A DNA stretch of 64,000 nucleotides, from assembly GCF_019492055.1 (NCBI RefSeq), contig NZ_JAICBX010000004.1, forward strand, positions 434,001-498,000. Direction: 5' to 3'. Below, piece by piece: positions 35,414 through 43,724 of this stretch. The position numbers and the translations under genes are program-made. Each line of letters begins with the position of its first letter. Positions within the stretch are counted from its first letter, which is position 1. Origin of the DNA: Flavimaribacter sediminis (lineage in GTDB: Bacteria > Pseudomonadota > Alphaproteobacteria > Rhizobiales > Rhizobiaceae). The notes under the pieces are model-generated. The model was not told where the DNA came from. It did no database searches and saw only the letters and a list, made by a program, of their open reading frames with translations.

Positions 35414-35527
35414 TTTAGAGCGGTTCGATTTTCCGACTGATTGATAAGGCGCGAAGACGCTTTGATAAGCGCGGCAATTTTGGCGCGCTATGGTTTTGCC
35501 AATGTGAATTCATGAGGGCAAGAATCC

Positions 35528-35971
35528 ATGGCAACAATCACTGTCTCCAGCATCATCGATGCGCCGGTCGAAAAGGTTTGGGCGCGCATCCGGGATTTCA
35601 ACGGATTGCCCGAATGGCATCCGCGCATGGTGGAGAGCCACATCGAAGATGGAAAATCCGCTACGGAAATCGGCTGCGTGCGCAACTTCACGCTGGCGAG
35701 CGGTCCGAAGCTGCGTGAACAACTGACCGCCTTCTCGGACGACGACTATCTGGTGAGCTATTCGATCCTCGAAACGCCCCAGCCGATCACCAACCACAGC
35801 GCCACGTTGCAATTGCGCAGGGTCACCGACGGCGATCGGACCTTCGCCGAATGGACGGCTACTTTCGACGCGCCCGAGGAGGAGGCGGACAAGGTGGCGG
35901 CCGGAATGGGCGCCAACGTCTTCCAGGGCGGGTTCAACGCGTTGCAGGACCATTTCACCGGCAAATCCTGA
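35528..35971 (+). CDS. SRPBCC family protein, CoxG-like
   Basis: A 147-residue START/polyketide cyclase-like (SRPBCC) protein: TITVSSIIDAPVEKVWARIRDFNGLPEWHP, then strands and a C-terminal helix KVAAGMGANVFQGGFNALQDHF. In cox-type operons a protein of this fold (CoxG) helps to attach or mature the enzyme at the membrane. Its place directly before the FAD subunit supports that role. It could equally be a lyase or carrier acting on the hydroxylase product. It is separated from the palindromic elements by about 114 bases. Confidence 0.8.
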   Translation: MATITVSSIIDAPVEKVWARIRDFNGLPEWHPRMVESHIEDGKSATEIGCVRNFTLASGPKLREQLTAFSDDDYLVSYSILETPQPITNHSATLQLRRVTDGDRTFAEWTATFDAPEEEADKVAAGMGANVFQGGFNALQDHFTGKS

Positions 35972-35990
35972 TCTCTCGGAAGGGTGCGAC

Positions 35991-36791
35991 ATGTCGCTCG
36001 CTGTTCAGACATACTCATTGGTTCGGGACGCGTCCGACGCAATGAAGCCAGACGGAATACGCTATCTCGGCGGCGGTACGCTGGTGGTGCGGGCGGTCAA
36101 CGAGGGCGACGTTTCCATCACGGGATATGTGCGCTCGACGGCTCCGGGGCTACGGACCATTGATATCGTCGAAGGCAGGGCGACCATCGGCGCTTCGGTT
36201 ACAATGGCGGCCGTTCTGGCCAACGCCGGTCTTGCCGGTCTCCATCCCGTTGCGAAAGCCGTTGGAGGCCCGGCCGTTCGCAACATGGCGACGGTCGGCG
36301 GCAATCTGTTTGCGCCGGCGCCCTATGGCGATTTCACCGTCGGGCTGCTGGCGCTGGACGCAACGGTCCACGGCGCTGACGGTGAATCGCCGATCGAAGA
36401 CTTCCTTGCCGGCCGGGATGACAGGCGTAAGCGCGGCATCGTCACGGCGGTGAGCCTTGATGTTCCGTCCGCTGGTGTTCTGCGATTTCTGAAGGTTTCG
36501 CGGGTGAAGCCCAGAGGTGTTTCCGTCGTAACGATCGCAGCCGCGCTGGCGCTGGATGACGCAGGCAAGGTCAAGTCCGCCCGGATCGCGCTCGGCTGCA
36601 TGGCGGACCGTCCGATACGCGCCCAAGCCGCCGAACAGGCGCTGATCGGTTGCAAGTTGGAGAAGGACGATATCCGCGATGCAGTCGCGGTCATCGGAGA
36701 GGGAACGAACCCGATTACCGATCCGGTCGCCAGCGCCTGGTATCGCAGCGAGGTGTTGCCGGTGCATTTCAGTCGACTTTTGCTCGGCTGA
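35991..36791 (+). CDS. Molybdenum hydroxylase FAD-binding (medium) subunit
   Basis: A 266-residue subunit of the xanthine dehydrogenase/CO dehydrogenase family. It passes electrons from the iron-sulfur subunit to the final acceptor. The FAD segments are visible as RYLGGGTLVV near 22-32 and AVGGPAVRNMATVGGNLFAPAPYGDF near 84-110, the second being the usual GN-x-x-x-A-x-P pyrophosphate loop. The C-terminal CoxM domain follows. It is the first catalytic subunit gene in the order M-S-L seen in cox operons. Confidence 0.92.
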   Translation: MSLAVQTYSLVRDASDAMKPDGIRYLGGGTLVVRAVNEGDVSITGYVRSTAPGLRTIDIVEGRATIGASVTMAAVLANAGLAGLHPVAKAVGGPAVRNMATVGGNLFAPAPYGDFTVGLLALDATVHGADGESPIEDFLAGRDDRRKRGIVTAVSLDVPSAGVLRFLKVSRVKPRGVSVVTIAAALALDDAGKVKSARIALGCMADRPIRAQAAEQALIGCKLEKDDIRDAVAVIGEGTNPITDPVASAWYRSEVLPVHFSRLLLG

Positions 36792-36841
36792 GAAAAAAGG
36801 AGGTGTTCGGCGGAATGCTTGCCGGAACACGAGGAGGAGAA

Positions 36842-37324
36842 ATGGCCAGAGTTCCCGTTCAGTTCACGCTCAACGGCCAGGAGAGGGCCGAGTTCGTTGA
36901 AAGCGGCGTCACGTTGCTGCATGCCTTGCGCGACACGATGGGCGACACGTCGCCGAAAGGCGGCTGCCAGCAAGGCGCATGCGGCGCCTGTTCCGTGATT
37001 GTCGATGGCGAACTGAGACTGAGCTGCCTCACGCTGGCGGAAACATGCGAGGGCGCTTCCATCGAAACCGCCGCCGGTCTTGCCAGTGAAGGCGTCCTGC
37101 ATCCGTTGCAACGCGCCATCGTCGACGGTTTCGCCGCCCAGTGCGGCTTTTGCACCCCTGGCATGATCATGGCTGCGAAAACCCTGCTCGACCATACGCC
37201 GAATCCGACCCGCGAAGACGTCATCGAGGCGATCTCCGGGAACATCTGCCGTTGCACCGGCTACGAGCCGATTATCCAGGCGGTGCTGACAGCCGCGCGA
37301 TCAAATTCCCAAAAGGCCGGTTGA
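36842..37324 (+). CDS. Molybdenum hydroxylase [2Fe-2S] (small) subunit
   Basis: A 160-residue protein from ATG 36842, with AGGAGGAG as ribosome binding site. All eight cluster ligands are present: C42, C47, C50 and C62 of the plant-ferredoxin-type cluster, and C101, C104, C136 and C138 of the second cluster (QCGFCTPG, CRCTGY). It carries electrons from molybdopterin to FAD. The frame extends upstream to 36650, but the conserved N terminus and ribosome binding site fix the start. Confidence 0.95.
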   Translation: MARVPVQFTLNGQERAEFVESGVTLLHALRDTMGDTSPKGGCQQGACGACSVIVDGELRLSCLTLAETCEGASIETAAGLASEGVLHPLQRAIVDGFAAQCGFCTPGMIMAAKTLLDHTPNPTREDVIEAISGNICRCTGYEPIIQAVLTAARSNSQKAG

Positions 37325-37333
37325 GGATCGACG

Positions 37334-38701
37334 ATGGAAATTCGGAAAGTCTATTTCTCGGACGAACGCAACGACGATCTGCATGAGATCGGCCACTCGC
37401 GGACGCGTTCGGACACGCCGGGCCATGTCACAGGCAAGACGGCCTATTTCGCAGACCGTACTTTTCCCGGTCTTCTGCATCTCAAGATGGTGCGCAGTCC
37501 GCATCATCACGCCAATATCCGTTCCATCGATGTCTCCGAAGCGGAAAAACATCCAGGCGTCGTCCGCGTGCTCACCGCCAAGGATGTCCCGCATAATCTT
37601 TACACGATCCTGATCCTCATCCAGGTCGGTCCGGAGGACGAAACGGTTCTCGCCGAAAAGAAGGTAAGCTGGAAGGGAGAAGCGGTCGTTGCTGTGCTCG
37701 CCACAAGCGAGCGCGCCGCCCGGGAAGGGGCGGCGAAGGTCAAGGTTGAGTACGAGGTTCTGCCGGCCGTCTTCGACATGGAAGAAGCGCTCAAGCCGGA
37801 TGCGCCGCTGGTCAACGAGCACCATCCAGGCAACTTTTATCTCTATGACAGTGGCGACCATCGCAAGGTCCGTTTCGGCGATGTGGAAGCAGGCTTCGCG
37901 ATGGCCGACCACATTCTCGAGCAGACATACAATTCCTCGCCGATCGAGCAGGCGCCCCTTGAGACAACCGGGTGTATCGTCACGCCGGATGGAAACGACC
38001 GGTTTACCTGCTACACCGATACCCAAGCCATGTTCTTCACGCTGGACAACGCCTCGATCATACTGCAGATGCCCGGCCACAAACTGCACATGGTCGGCGG
38101 CACCGTAGGCGGAGGCTTCGGCGGGAAGGTCGATGTCATCGTCGAGCCAATCGCCATTCTCGCCGCGAAAGTGACCGGCAGACCGGTCTCTTTCATCTAC
38201 AGCCGGGAGGAGGAGATGCAGATTTCCTCGCCACGCGCCGCCGAAAGGATCGTGATCAGGGACGGGGTGATGAATGACGGTCGCCTGGTCGCCCGCAAGG
38301 TCACCGGTTACACCGACGCCGGCGCCTATTCTCGCCATTCGCCCTACGGCGCCCAGAAAGGGGCCGCGCACTACCCCGGTCCCTACACAGTCGAAAATGT
38401 CTGGATCGATACATACTGCGTCTACACCAACCGGACGCCGTCGAGCGCGATGCGCGGATTCGGCGTGACGATCGCCGATTTCGCCCTGGAAGTTCAGATG
38501 GACAAGCTTGCCCGGCTTATCGGTATGGATCCCCTGGAATTCCGCTTCATCAACGCCTATCGCGACGGCGACATGAAGGCGCATCGACAGCCGACCGAGG
38601 GGGCGGCGCTGATCGAATGCATGCAGGAGGCTTCGCGCGTCGCCGACTGGCCGGTCGCCGATCGCTTTTACGAGATGTCCTCGCGCAGCAGGGAGGCGTG
38701 A
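37334..38701 (+). CDS. Molybdenum hydroxylase large subunit, N-terminal part (NdhL-like)
   Basis: A 455-residue protein equal to the first half of a CoxL/XdhB-type large subunit: aldehyde-oxidase hammerhead domain (GHSRTRSDTPGHVTGKTAYF onward) and the first molybdopterin-binding domain with VGGGFGGK near 257-264 and SSAMRGFG near 430. It ends where the linker to the second cofactor domain would begin. The remainder is a separate gene starting two bases after this stop. Only one Mo-cofactor half is here, so the two products must assemble. The AYRCSFR active loop of CO dehydrogenase is absent, so CO is not the substrate. Confidence 0.9.
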   Translation: MEIRKVYFSDERNDDLHEIGHSRTRSDTPGHVTGKTAYFADRTFPGLLHLKMVRSPHHHANIRSIDVSEAEKHPGVVRVLTAKDVPHNLYTILILIQVGPEDETVLAEKKVSWKGEAVVAVLATSERAAREGAAKVKVEYEVLPAVFDMEEALKPDAPLVNEHHPGNFYLYDSGDHRKVRFGDVEAGFAMADHILEQTYNSSPIEQAPLETTGCIVTPDGNDRFTCYTDTQAMFFTLDNASIILQMPGHKLHMVGGTVGGGFGGKVDVIVEPIAILAAKVTGRPVSFIYSREEEMQISSPRAAERIVIRDGVMNDGRLVARKVTGYTDAGAYSRHSPYGAQKGAAHYPGPYTVENVWIDTYCVYTNRTPSSAMRGFGVTIADFALEVQMDKLARLIGMDPLEFRFINAYRDGDMKAHRQPTEGAALIECMQEASRVADWPVADRFYEMSSRSREA

Positions 38702-38702
38702 C

Positions 38703-39719
38703 ATGGCTTTGAAACGGGGTCGCGGCGTTGCGGCCATCAACTATCCGACCGGCATGAATCTGGGCGGCGATCCGAGCCAGGCGCTGGTCCATTCCACGCC
38801 GACAGGCAGTTTCATGGTGACCCTGTCGAGCGTCGATCTGGGTCAGGGACTGAGGCAGGTCATGTCGCAGATTTGCGCCGAAACGATTGGCGTGCCGACC
38901 GAGGCCGTCACCATTGATACGGCCGATACCGATACCGGTCCGCATTGCATGGGAACATTCGCATCGCGCGGCACCCACCGCATTGGAAACGCCATCGTGC
39001 AGGCGGCCCGGGAAGCCCGTGATGTCATGCTGGAAGTCGCGGCGGAAGAGCTCGAAGTCGACGCCGGCGATCTCGACACGGACGGGACAGGCAATATTCA
39101 CGTGAAGGGCGCGCCACAGAAGTCGATATCTGTTTTCGATACCGCGCTCGCAGCGCACTTCAAACACGGCAGATCGATATCGGGACGCGGCATGTTCCTT
39201 GTCCCGCGGTCTTTTCCGGAAACCGAGACCGGCGCCATGAAACCGGCGACATGCTACGCCCATGCCTGTGTCGTCGCGGATGTCGAGGTCGACGACGAGA
39301 CCGGTGATGTCACGGTGCTTTCGGTCAAGAATGTCTATGATGTCGGTCGTGCGCTGAACCCTAAGATGGTCGAGCAGCAGCTCGTCGGCGGGTCGTGGAT
39401 GGGCATCAGCCACGCGCTTTATGAAACGACCGAGCCCTATTATCCGGATCGCGACCATGGCGGAACCGATTTCAACCAGTATCTCATGCCGGGGCCGGGG
39501 AATCTCGCGGATACCGAGACGATCGTGATCGAGCGTCCGGCGACAGACGGTCCGTACGGCGCCAAGGGCGTTGGAGAGATGTGCGCCAATCCGCAGATAC
39601 CGGCGGTCGCGAACGCCATTTTCGATGCGGTCGGCGTTCGCGTCGACACCATGCCGATCACGCCGGAGAGGGTGTTGCGGGCACTGAAGGCCCGGTCGCA
39701 AGCGGCGCCGGCCGGCTGA
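38703..39719 (+). CDS. Molybdenum hydroxylase large subunit, C-terminal part (NdhM-like)
   Basis: A 338-residue protein equal to the second half of the large subunit, with the second molybdopterin-binding domain: SSVDLGQGLRQVMSQICAETIGV, then TFASRGTHRIGNA and the conserved catalytic glutamate E292 in KGVGEM. It has its own ATG, a GGGAGG ribosome binding site six bases upstream, and begins exactly at a domain boundary, so this looks like a genuine split and not a frameshift. A known precedent is nicotinate dehydrogenase of Eubacterium barkeri, whose large subunit is made of about 50 and 37 kDa chains. Confidence 0.9.
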   Translation: MALKRGRGVAAINYPTGMNLGGDPSQALVHSTPTGSFMVTLSSVDLGQGLRQVMSQICAETIGVPTEAVTIDTADTDTGPHCMGTFASRGTHRIGNAIVQAAREARDVMLEVAAEELEVDAGDLDTDGTGNIHVKGAPQKSISVFDTALAAHFKHGRSISGRGMFLVPRSFPETETGAMKPATCYAHACVVADVEVDDETGDVTVLSVKNVYDVGRALNPKMVEQQLVGGSWMGISHALYETTEPYYPDRDHGGTDFNQYLMPGPGNLADTETIVIERPATDGPYGAKGVGEMCANPQIPAVANAIFDAVGVRVDTMPITPERVLRALKARSQAAPAG

Positions 39720-40597
39720 TGGTCATTGCGGGTTCCGACATCATGGAAACTCCGGACGAGGTCGCCAGGCATCTGTCAGAGCTGCGCTACGTTGCCGACG
39801 AAAGCCTCGCGACGGCCATTTTTCTCGCAATCCAGCTCGGCAAACCGCTTCTGATAGAGGGTCCTCCCGGCGTTGGAAAAACCGAGGCGGCCAAGGCCAT
39901 GGCCGGGGCTCTCGGACGGGACCTGATCCGGCTACAGTGCTACGAAGGCATCGACGCGAGCCAGGCGCTGTACGAGTGGAATTACCAGCGCCAGTTGCTC
40001 GCACTTCGCCAGGCCGGCGACGCCGAGGTCGATCTCTACGACGATCGCTTCCTCATCGCGCGACCTTTGCTGCAGGTTCTGAGATCACCCGAGAGCTGCG
40101 TGCTGCTCGTCGACGAGATCGATCGGTCCGACCACGAATTTGAGGCTCTGTTGCTCGAATTCCTGGCGGACTTTCAGATCTCCATTCCCGAACGCGGGAC
40201 GATCCGGGCGGTGTCCCGACCCCTGGTGCTTTTGACCTCGAACCGCACCCGGGAGTTGGCGGAAGCGCTGCGGCGGCGCTGCGTTTATCACTGGATCGAC
40301 TATCCGGACGCCGGGCGCGAGGCGCAAATCATCATGCTTCGCAGTGGTCACGTGGCAAGGACCACGGCGGCAGCCGTCGCCGCTGCGGTGCGCGATATAC
40401 GCGCGCGGCCGCTGGCCAAGCCGCCGGGCATCGCCGAGGCGGTTGACTGGGCCAACGCCGCGACGATCCTCGAAAAGGGCGGCAGCCCATGGCCGATCGC
40501 ATTGCGCCGCGCCGTGGGCCTCCTGATCAAGGACGAAGAAGACCTCGCCACGATCGAACCCGAACTCGAAGCTATTCTTGAAGGGACGCTTTCGTGA
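39719..40597 (+). CDS. MoxR-type AAA ATPase, CoxD-like maturation factor
   Basis: A 292-residue AAA ATPase: Walker A GPPGVGKT at 48-55, Walker B VLLVDEIDRSD, and the sensor segment LLTSNRTREL. The MoxR/CoxD family acts with a VWA protein to mature molybdenum hydroxylases, in the CO dehydrogenase case inserting the sulfur and copper. Its ATG (39719) overlaps the large-subunit stop (TGATG). The open frame upstream to 39581 lies inside the large-subunit gene and is not used. The pairing with the next gene is the standard coxDE arrangement. Confidence 0.9.
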   Translation: MVIAGSDIMETPDEVARHLSELRYVADESLATAIFLAIQLGKPLLIEGPPGVGKTEAAKAMAGALGRDLIRLQCYEGIDASQALYEWNYQRQLLALRQAGDAEVDLYDDRFLIARPLLQVLRSPESCVLLVDEIDRSDHEFEALLLEFLADFQISIPERGTIRAVSRPLVLLTSNRTRELAEALRRRCVYHWIDYPDAGREAQIIMLRSGHVARTTAAAVAAAVRDIRARPLAKPPGIAEAVDWANAATILEKGGSPWPIALRRAVGLLIKDEEDLATIEPELEAILEGTLS

Positions 40598-41736
40598 CTC
40601 CGCCCGCCGCCTCGGATCTGCCGCAGGCAGCCGCGCCGTTTCTCGGTTTCGCACGGCTTCTTCGGCGTCACGAATTCATGGCGTCGTCGGAGCAGGCGAC
40701 GACCTTCATGCAGGCGATCGCCCTCTTGGGTCCGAGGTCGGTCGATCATATCCGAGAGGCTGCGCTGGCCACGCTGGCGCCGCCGCCGGATCGGCGCGAC
40801 GAATTCGATGCGCTCTTTCGCATGTGGCTGCATGGCGAGGAGCAGGTTCTCCATGCGGGAGAAGGCGAGGACGAGGAAACCGGCGTCAAGGAAAACGGTT
40901 CCAGCCTGGAACAATTGGCCCCTGAGCAAGGCGAAGCGGGCGGTGAGCATGCCTCGATCGAGGAACGGCTGACCCGACGTGAGTTTTCGGTCCGGGCAGA
41001 CAGTTTGCCTGCGTTTCAGAGACAGATCGGTCACGCCCTGCCGAAACGGCGCTCGTTCCGTACAGAGATTTCCAAAACTCCGGGCGCGCTTGATCTGCGC
41101 CGGTCGCTGCGGTCCATTGTTCGCAATGGTGGTGATATCCCGTCGCCCGTTTGGCGCAAGCGCCGCCAGGCGCCGCGCAGGCTTTTGTTGCTCATCGATG
41201 TTTCTGGGTCGATGAAGCAATACACACCCGGTTTTCTTGAAATGGCGCATGCAGCCGTTCAGGGAGCGGCGCGTGTCGAGGTTTTTACCTTCGGCACACG
41301 GCTCACTCGTCTGACATCGGCGTTGCGTGTTCGCGACAGGTCAATGGCGGTCGCCCGGGCTTCATCGCTGGTCGACGACTGGGGCGGCGGAACGCGCATC
41401 GGTCCGTCTCTGCTTGCTTTTCTGTCTACGCCGCGTTTCGCCGCTCTCGCCAATGGGTCTTGTGTCGTCATCCTGTCCGATGGTCTGGAGCGCGGCGATC
41501 ATGCGCCGATGGAGCTCGCGATAAGCCGCCTGCGTGGCAGGGCCTGGCGACTGACGTTCGTGACGCCCTTGGCCGGCGATCCGCGCTTTCGTCCCGAAAC
41601 AGCTGCGATGAAGGCGATCCTTCCGATGCTTGACGATCTCATAGACGGCTCGTCCGTGGCGTGCGTAGCCGATTTTCTCCTGTCGCTGGCGCGATCCGCG
41701 CCTGCCGCAATATCCATCTGGCGGAGGGCTTCCTGA
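40594..41736 (+). CDS. VWA domain protein, CoxE-like
   Basis: A 380-residue partner of the MoxR-type ATPase. The VWA domain occupies the C-terminal half with a complete MIDAS start DVSGSMK (D202). The N-terminal half is helical with an acidic linker (GEGEDEETG). The GTG start overlaps the ATPase stop (GTGA). CoxE-type proteins bridge the ATPase to the hydroxylase during cofactor finishing. Its presence indicates that the split enzyme needs dedicated maturation. Confidence 0.9.
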   Translation: MTPPAASDLPQAAAPFLGFARLLRRHEFMASSEQATTFMQAIALLGPRSVDHIREAALATLAPPPDRRDEFDALFRMWLHGEEQVLHAGEGEDEETGVKENGSSLEQLAPEQGEAGGEHASIEERLTRREFSVRADSLPAFQRQIGHALPKRRSFRTEISKTPGALDLRRSLRSIVRNGGDIPSPVWRKRRQAPRRLLLLIDVSGSMKQYTPGFLEMAHAAVQGAARVEVFTFGTRLTRLTSALRVRDRSMAVARASSLVDDWGGGTRIGPSLLAFLSTPRFAALANGSCVVILSDGLERGDHAPMELAISRLRGRAWRLTFVTPLAGDPRFRPETAAMKAILPMLDDLIDGSSVACVADFLLSLARSAPAAISIWRRAS

Positions 41737-42623
41737 TGCAGCCGATCATCGATTCTCATTTTCACATCTGGCGCCAGCAGGATCTGCCATGGCTGATTGG
41801 CCCCATGGTTCCACGCATATTCGGTCCATACGATCCGATCCGGCGCGACTATGGAATCGAGGAATTTCTCGCCGACCAGGAGGCCTCCGGGATTGAGAAA
41901 GCCGTCTACGTACAGACCAACTGGGCGAAGGACGACTTCGAGAAGGAAACGGCCTGGGTGCAGGAAACCGCAGACCGTACCGGTTGGCCGCACGCGATCG
42001 TAGGTTTCGCCGACATGACGGTCGACGACGTGCGCCCCCAACTGGACCGGCTTGCGAAATATTCCCTGTTGCGAGGCGTCCGCATGCAGCTTCACTGGCA
42101 TGAAAACCCGGACTATCGTTTCGCTGCATCGGCCAAGCAGGTATTGGACCCAAATGTCAGGAAAAACGTGGCGTTTCTCAAGGACTACGGGCTTTCCTTC
42201 GACCTTCAGCTGTTCCCGGCGCAGATGGCCGACGGCGCGACGCTCGTCGAGGAAAATCCTGATACCCGGTTCATCCTCACCCATGTCGGTATGCTGACGG
42301 ATATGGATCCGGCTACAGTGGCGGCGTGGGAGGAAGGCCTGCGACAACTAGCGGCGCATCCGAATGTCTTTGCGAAACTCTCAGGTCTCGGCACCTTCAT
42401 CCATCGCAACGATCCCGAGCTGATCGATTTCATCGTTTCCCGGGCGGTCGATATATTTGGCGGCGACCGGCTTATGTTCGGTTCCAATTTCCCGATCGAG
42501 AAGCTCTGGACCGATCACAAGACCATGGTGGATTCTTACCGGGCCGCCGCTGACGAGCTGGACGAAAATGCGAAGGCGGCGATCCTTCATGACACCGCGG
42601 CGCGGGTCTATCGTCCGGCATAG
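41736..42623 (+). CDS. Amidohydrolase (TIM barrel, Amidohydro_2 family)
   Basis: A 295-residue metal-dependent hydrolase. Motifs are DSHFHIW at the N terminus, MQLHWH, LTHVG and FGSNFPIEKLW with the last metal-site aspartate replaced by Asn in this text. The family includes lactonases (L-fuconolactonase, sulfomuconolactonase) and decarboxylases of the ACMSD type. The ATG overlaps the CoxE stop (TGATG). It is the final gene of the molybdenum hydroxylase operon and most likely hydrolyses a ring or lactone made downstream of the hydroxylation. Confidence 0.85.
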   Translation: MQPIIDSHFHIWRQQDLPWLIGPMVPRIFGPYDPIRRDYGIEEFLADQEASGIEKAVYVQTNWAKDDFEKETAWVQETADRTGWPHAIVGFADMTVDDVRPQLDRLAKYSLLRGVRMQLHWHENPDYRFAASAKQVLDPNVRKNVAFLKDYGLSFDLQLFPAQMADGATLVEENPDTRFILTHVGMLTDMDPATVAAWEEGLRQLAAHPNVFAKLSGLGTFIHRNDPELIDFIVSRAVDIFGGDRLMFGSNFPIEKLWTDHKTMVDSYRAAADELDENAKAAILHDTAARVYRPA

Positions 42624-42634
42624 TTCATGATCTT

Positions 42635-43492
42635 TCAGGACTGTCTTGCCAGGCTCATCCCCTCAACGATGTGTCTGTATCCTTCCCGGTAGACCTGCTC
42701 CGGGCTGTCGGCGAGGTCGCGCCAAACCTTTGTCGCCGCGGCAAGGTCTGCAAGCCCCCGACCGAACGCTTCGATCGTCAGCCAGGAATCATAGCCGATC
42801 GCATTGATTGCGGAAAAGGTCTCTGGCCAGGGGATGTTGCCTTTCCCGGGGACACCCCGGTCGTTTTCGGAGATATGGATGTGAACCACGTCTGAGGCGT
42901 TGCGCGTCAGGGCGCCGGTTGGGTCCTTCTCTTCTATATTGGCGTGGAAAGTATCGTACATGGCCTTGATGTTGGGATGATCGACCATGTGCAAGAACGA
43001 GCACAGATCATCCATCGTGTTGACCAGGTAACACTCGAAACGGTTGAGCGCCTCCAGCCCGACCGTCACCCCGACCTTCGCGGCGTGCTCCGCCACCAGC
43101 TTCTGAGTTTCGACGGCTCGTGAAATTTCGTCCGACGTGGGGCCTGCGCCGGAAAACTGCCCCAGAACGGAATGCAGCGGTCCGGACACCGTGTTGGCGC
43201 CGAGGGCGGACGTGCAATCCAGAACCCAGCGCATATGATCGACGGCCGCGGTTTGCACCGCCTTCGAAGGCGAGATCAGGTCATACTGCGGATCGCCGAT
43301 AGCGCTGACCGCCGTCCGCTCCAAACCCAAGCCGTCGAGCATTTTTCCAAGATTCTCGTAGTCTGCCGTATTGCCTTCGAAAACGGGTATCTCGACGCCG
43401 TCGAACCCTGTTTCTCGAATATCTTCCAGCAGGGCTTCATGCTCCGGCCCGACACGCGTCGTCCAGAGAAACATACACATTCCGATTTTCAA
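42635..43492 (-). CDS. Sugar phosphate isomerase/epimerase family protein
   Basis: A 285-residue xylose-isomerase-like TIM barrel (AP_endonuc_2). It begins MKIGMCMFLWTTRVG and contains GFDGVEIPVFEG, GLEALNRFECYLVNT with the metal-site glutamate, MYDTFHANIEE (Asp, His) and HIHISENDRG, all usual for D-tagatose 3-epimerase/hydroxypyruvate isomerase relatives. It probably interconverts a ketose or related sugar. It is divergent from the next gene, with two palindromic operator sites between them. Confidence 0.87.
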   Translation of the reverse strand: MKIGMCMFLWTTRVGPEHEALLEDIRETGFDGVEIPVFEGNTADYENLGKMLDGLGLERTAVSAIGDPQYDLISPSKAVQTAAVDHMRWVLDCTSALGANTVSGPLHSVLGQFSGAGPTSDEISRAVETQKLVAEHAAKVGVTVGLEALNRFECYLVNTMDDLCSFLHMVDHPNIKAMYDTFHANIEEKDPTGALTRNASDVVHIHISENDRGVPGKGNIPWPETFSAINAIGYDSWLTIEAFGRGLADLAAATKVWRDLADSPEQVYREGYRHIVEGMSLARQS

Positions 43493-43517
43493 GAACCTGA
43501 CCCTCCCGTTCCATTTT

Positions 43518-43528
43518 TGGTAATACCA
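43518..43528. promoter_or_regulatory. Operator A of a three-site set
   Basis: TGGTAATACCA followed by GATTG; reverse complement begins CAATCTGGTATTACCA. It lies 26 bases before the minus-strand epimerase start. Two further copies (43662, 53207) share CAATCTGGTNNNACCA. Confidence 0.7.
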
Positions 43529-43661
43529 GATTGAGTTGAGCTCCGCCAGCCGGGAAAAACGGATAACTTGCCGAATGCACTGGTAAACAGCTGAAACGTG
43601 TAGACTTGAAGGTGCGCTGCGATCTTATGTCACTTGACCACTTGTCTGAACTGCAGCAATC

Positions 43662-43672
43662 TGGTCTAACCA
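43662..43672. promoter_or_regulatory. Operator B of a three-site set
   Basis: CAATC then TGGTCTAACCA on the plus strand, 53 bases before the plus-strand epimerase ATG. It has the same arms as A and C; only the three central bases differ. The GntR/FCD regulator encoded at 45818 is the likely binder. Confidence 0.7.
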
Positions 43673-43724
43673 GAATTTGTTTCGTAGAATGATTTTAAAC
43701 AGCACACGGTGCGGGAGGAGATTA

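Noticed and set aside
37334-39719. Broken (pseudogene) large subunit
   Set aside because: The break is exactly between domains, the second gene has a proper ribosome binding site and ATG, and both catalytic blocks are intact, so a split gene is more likely than decay.
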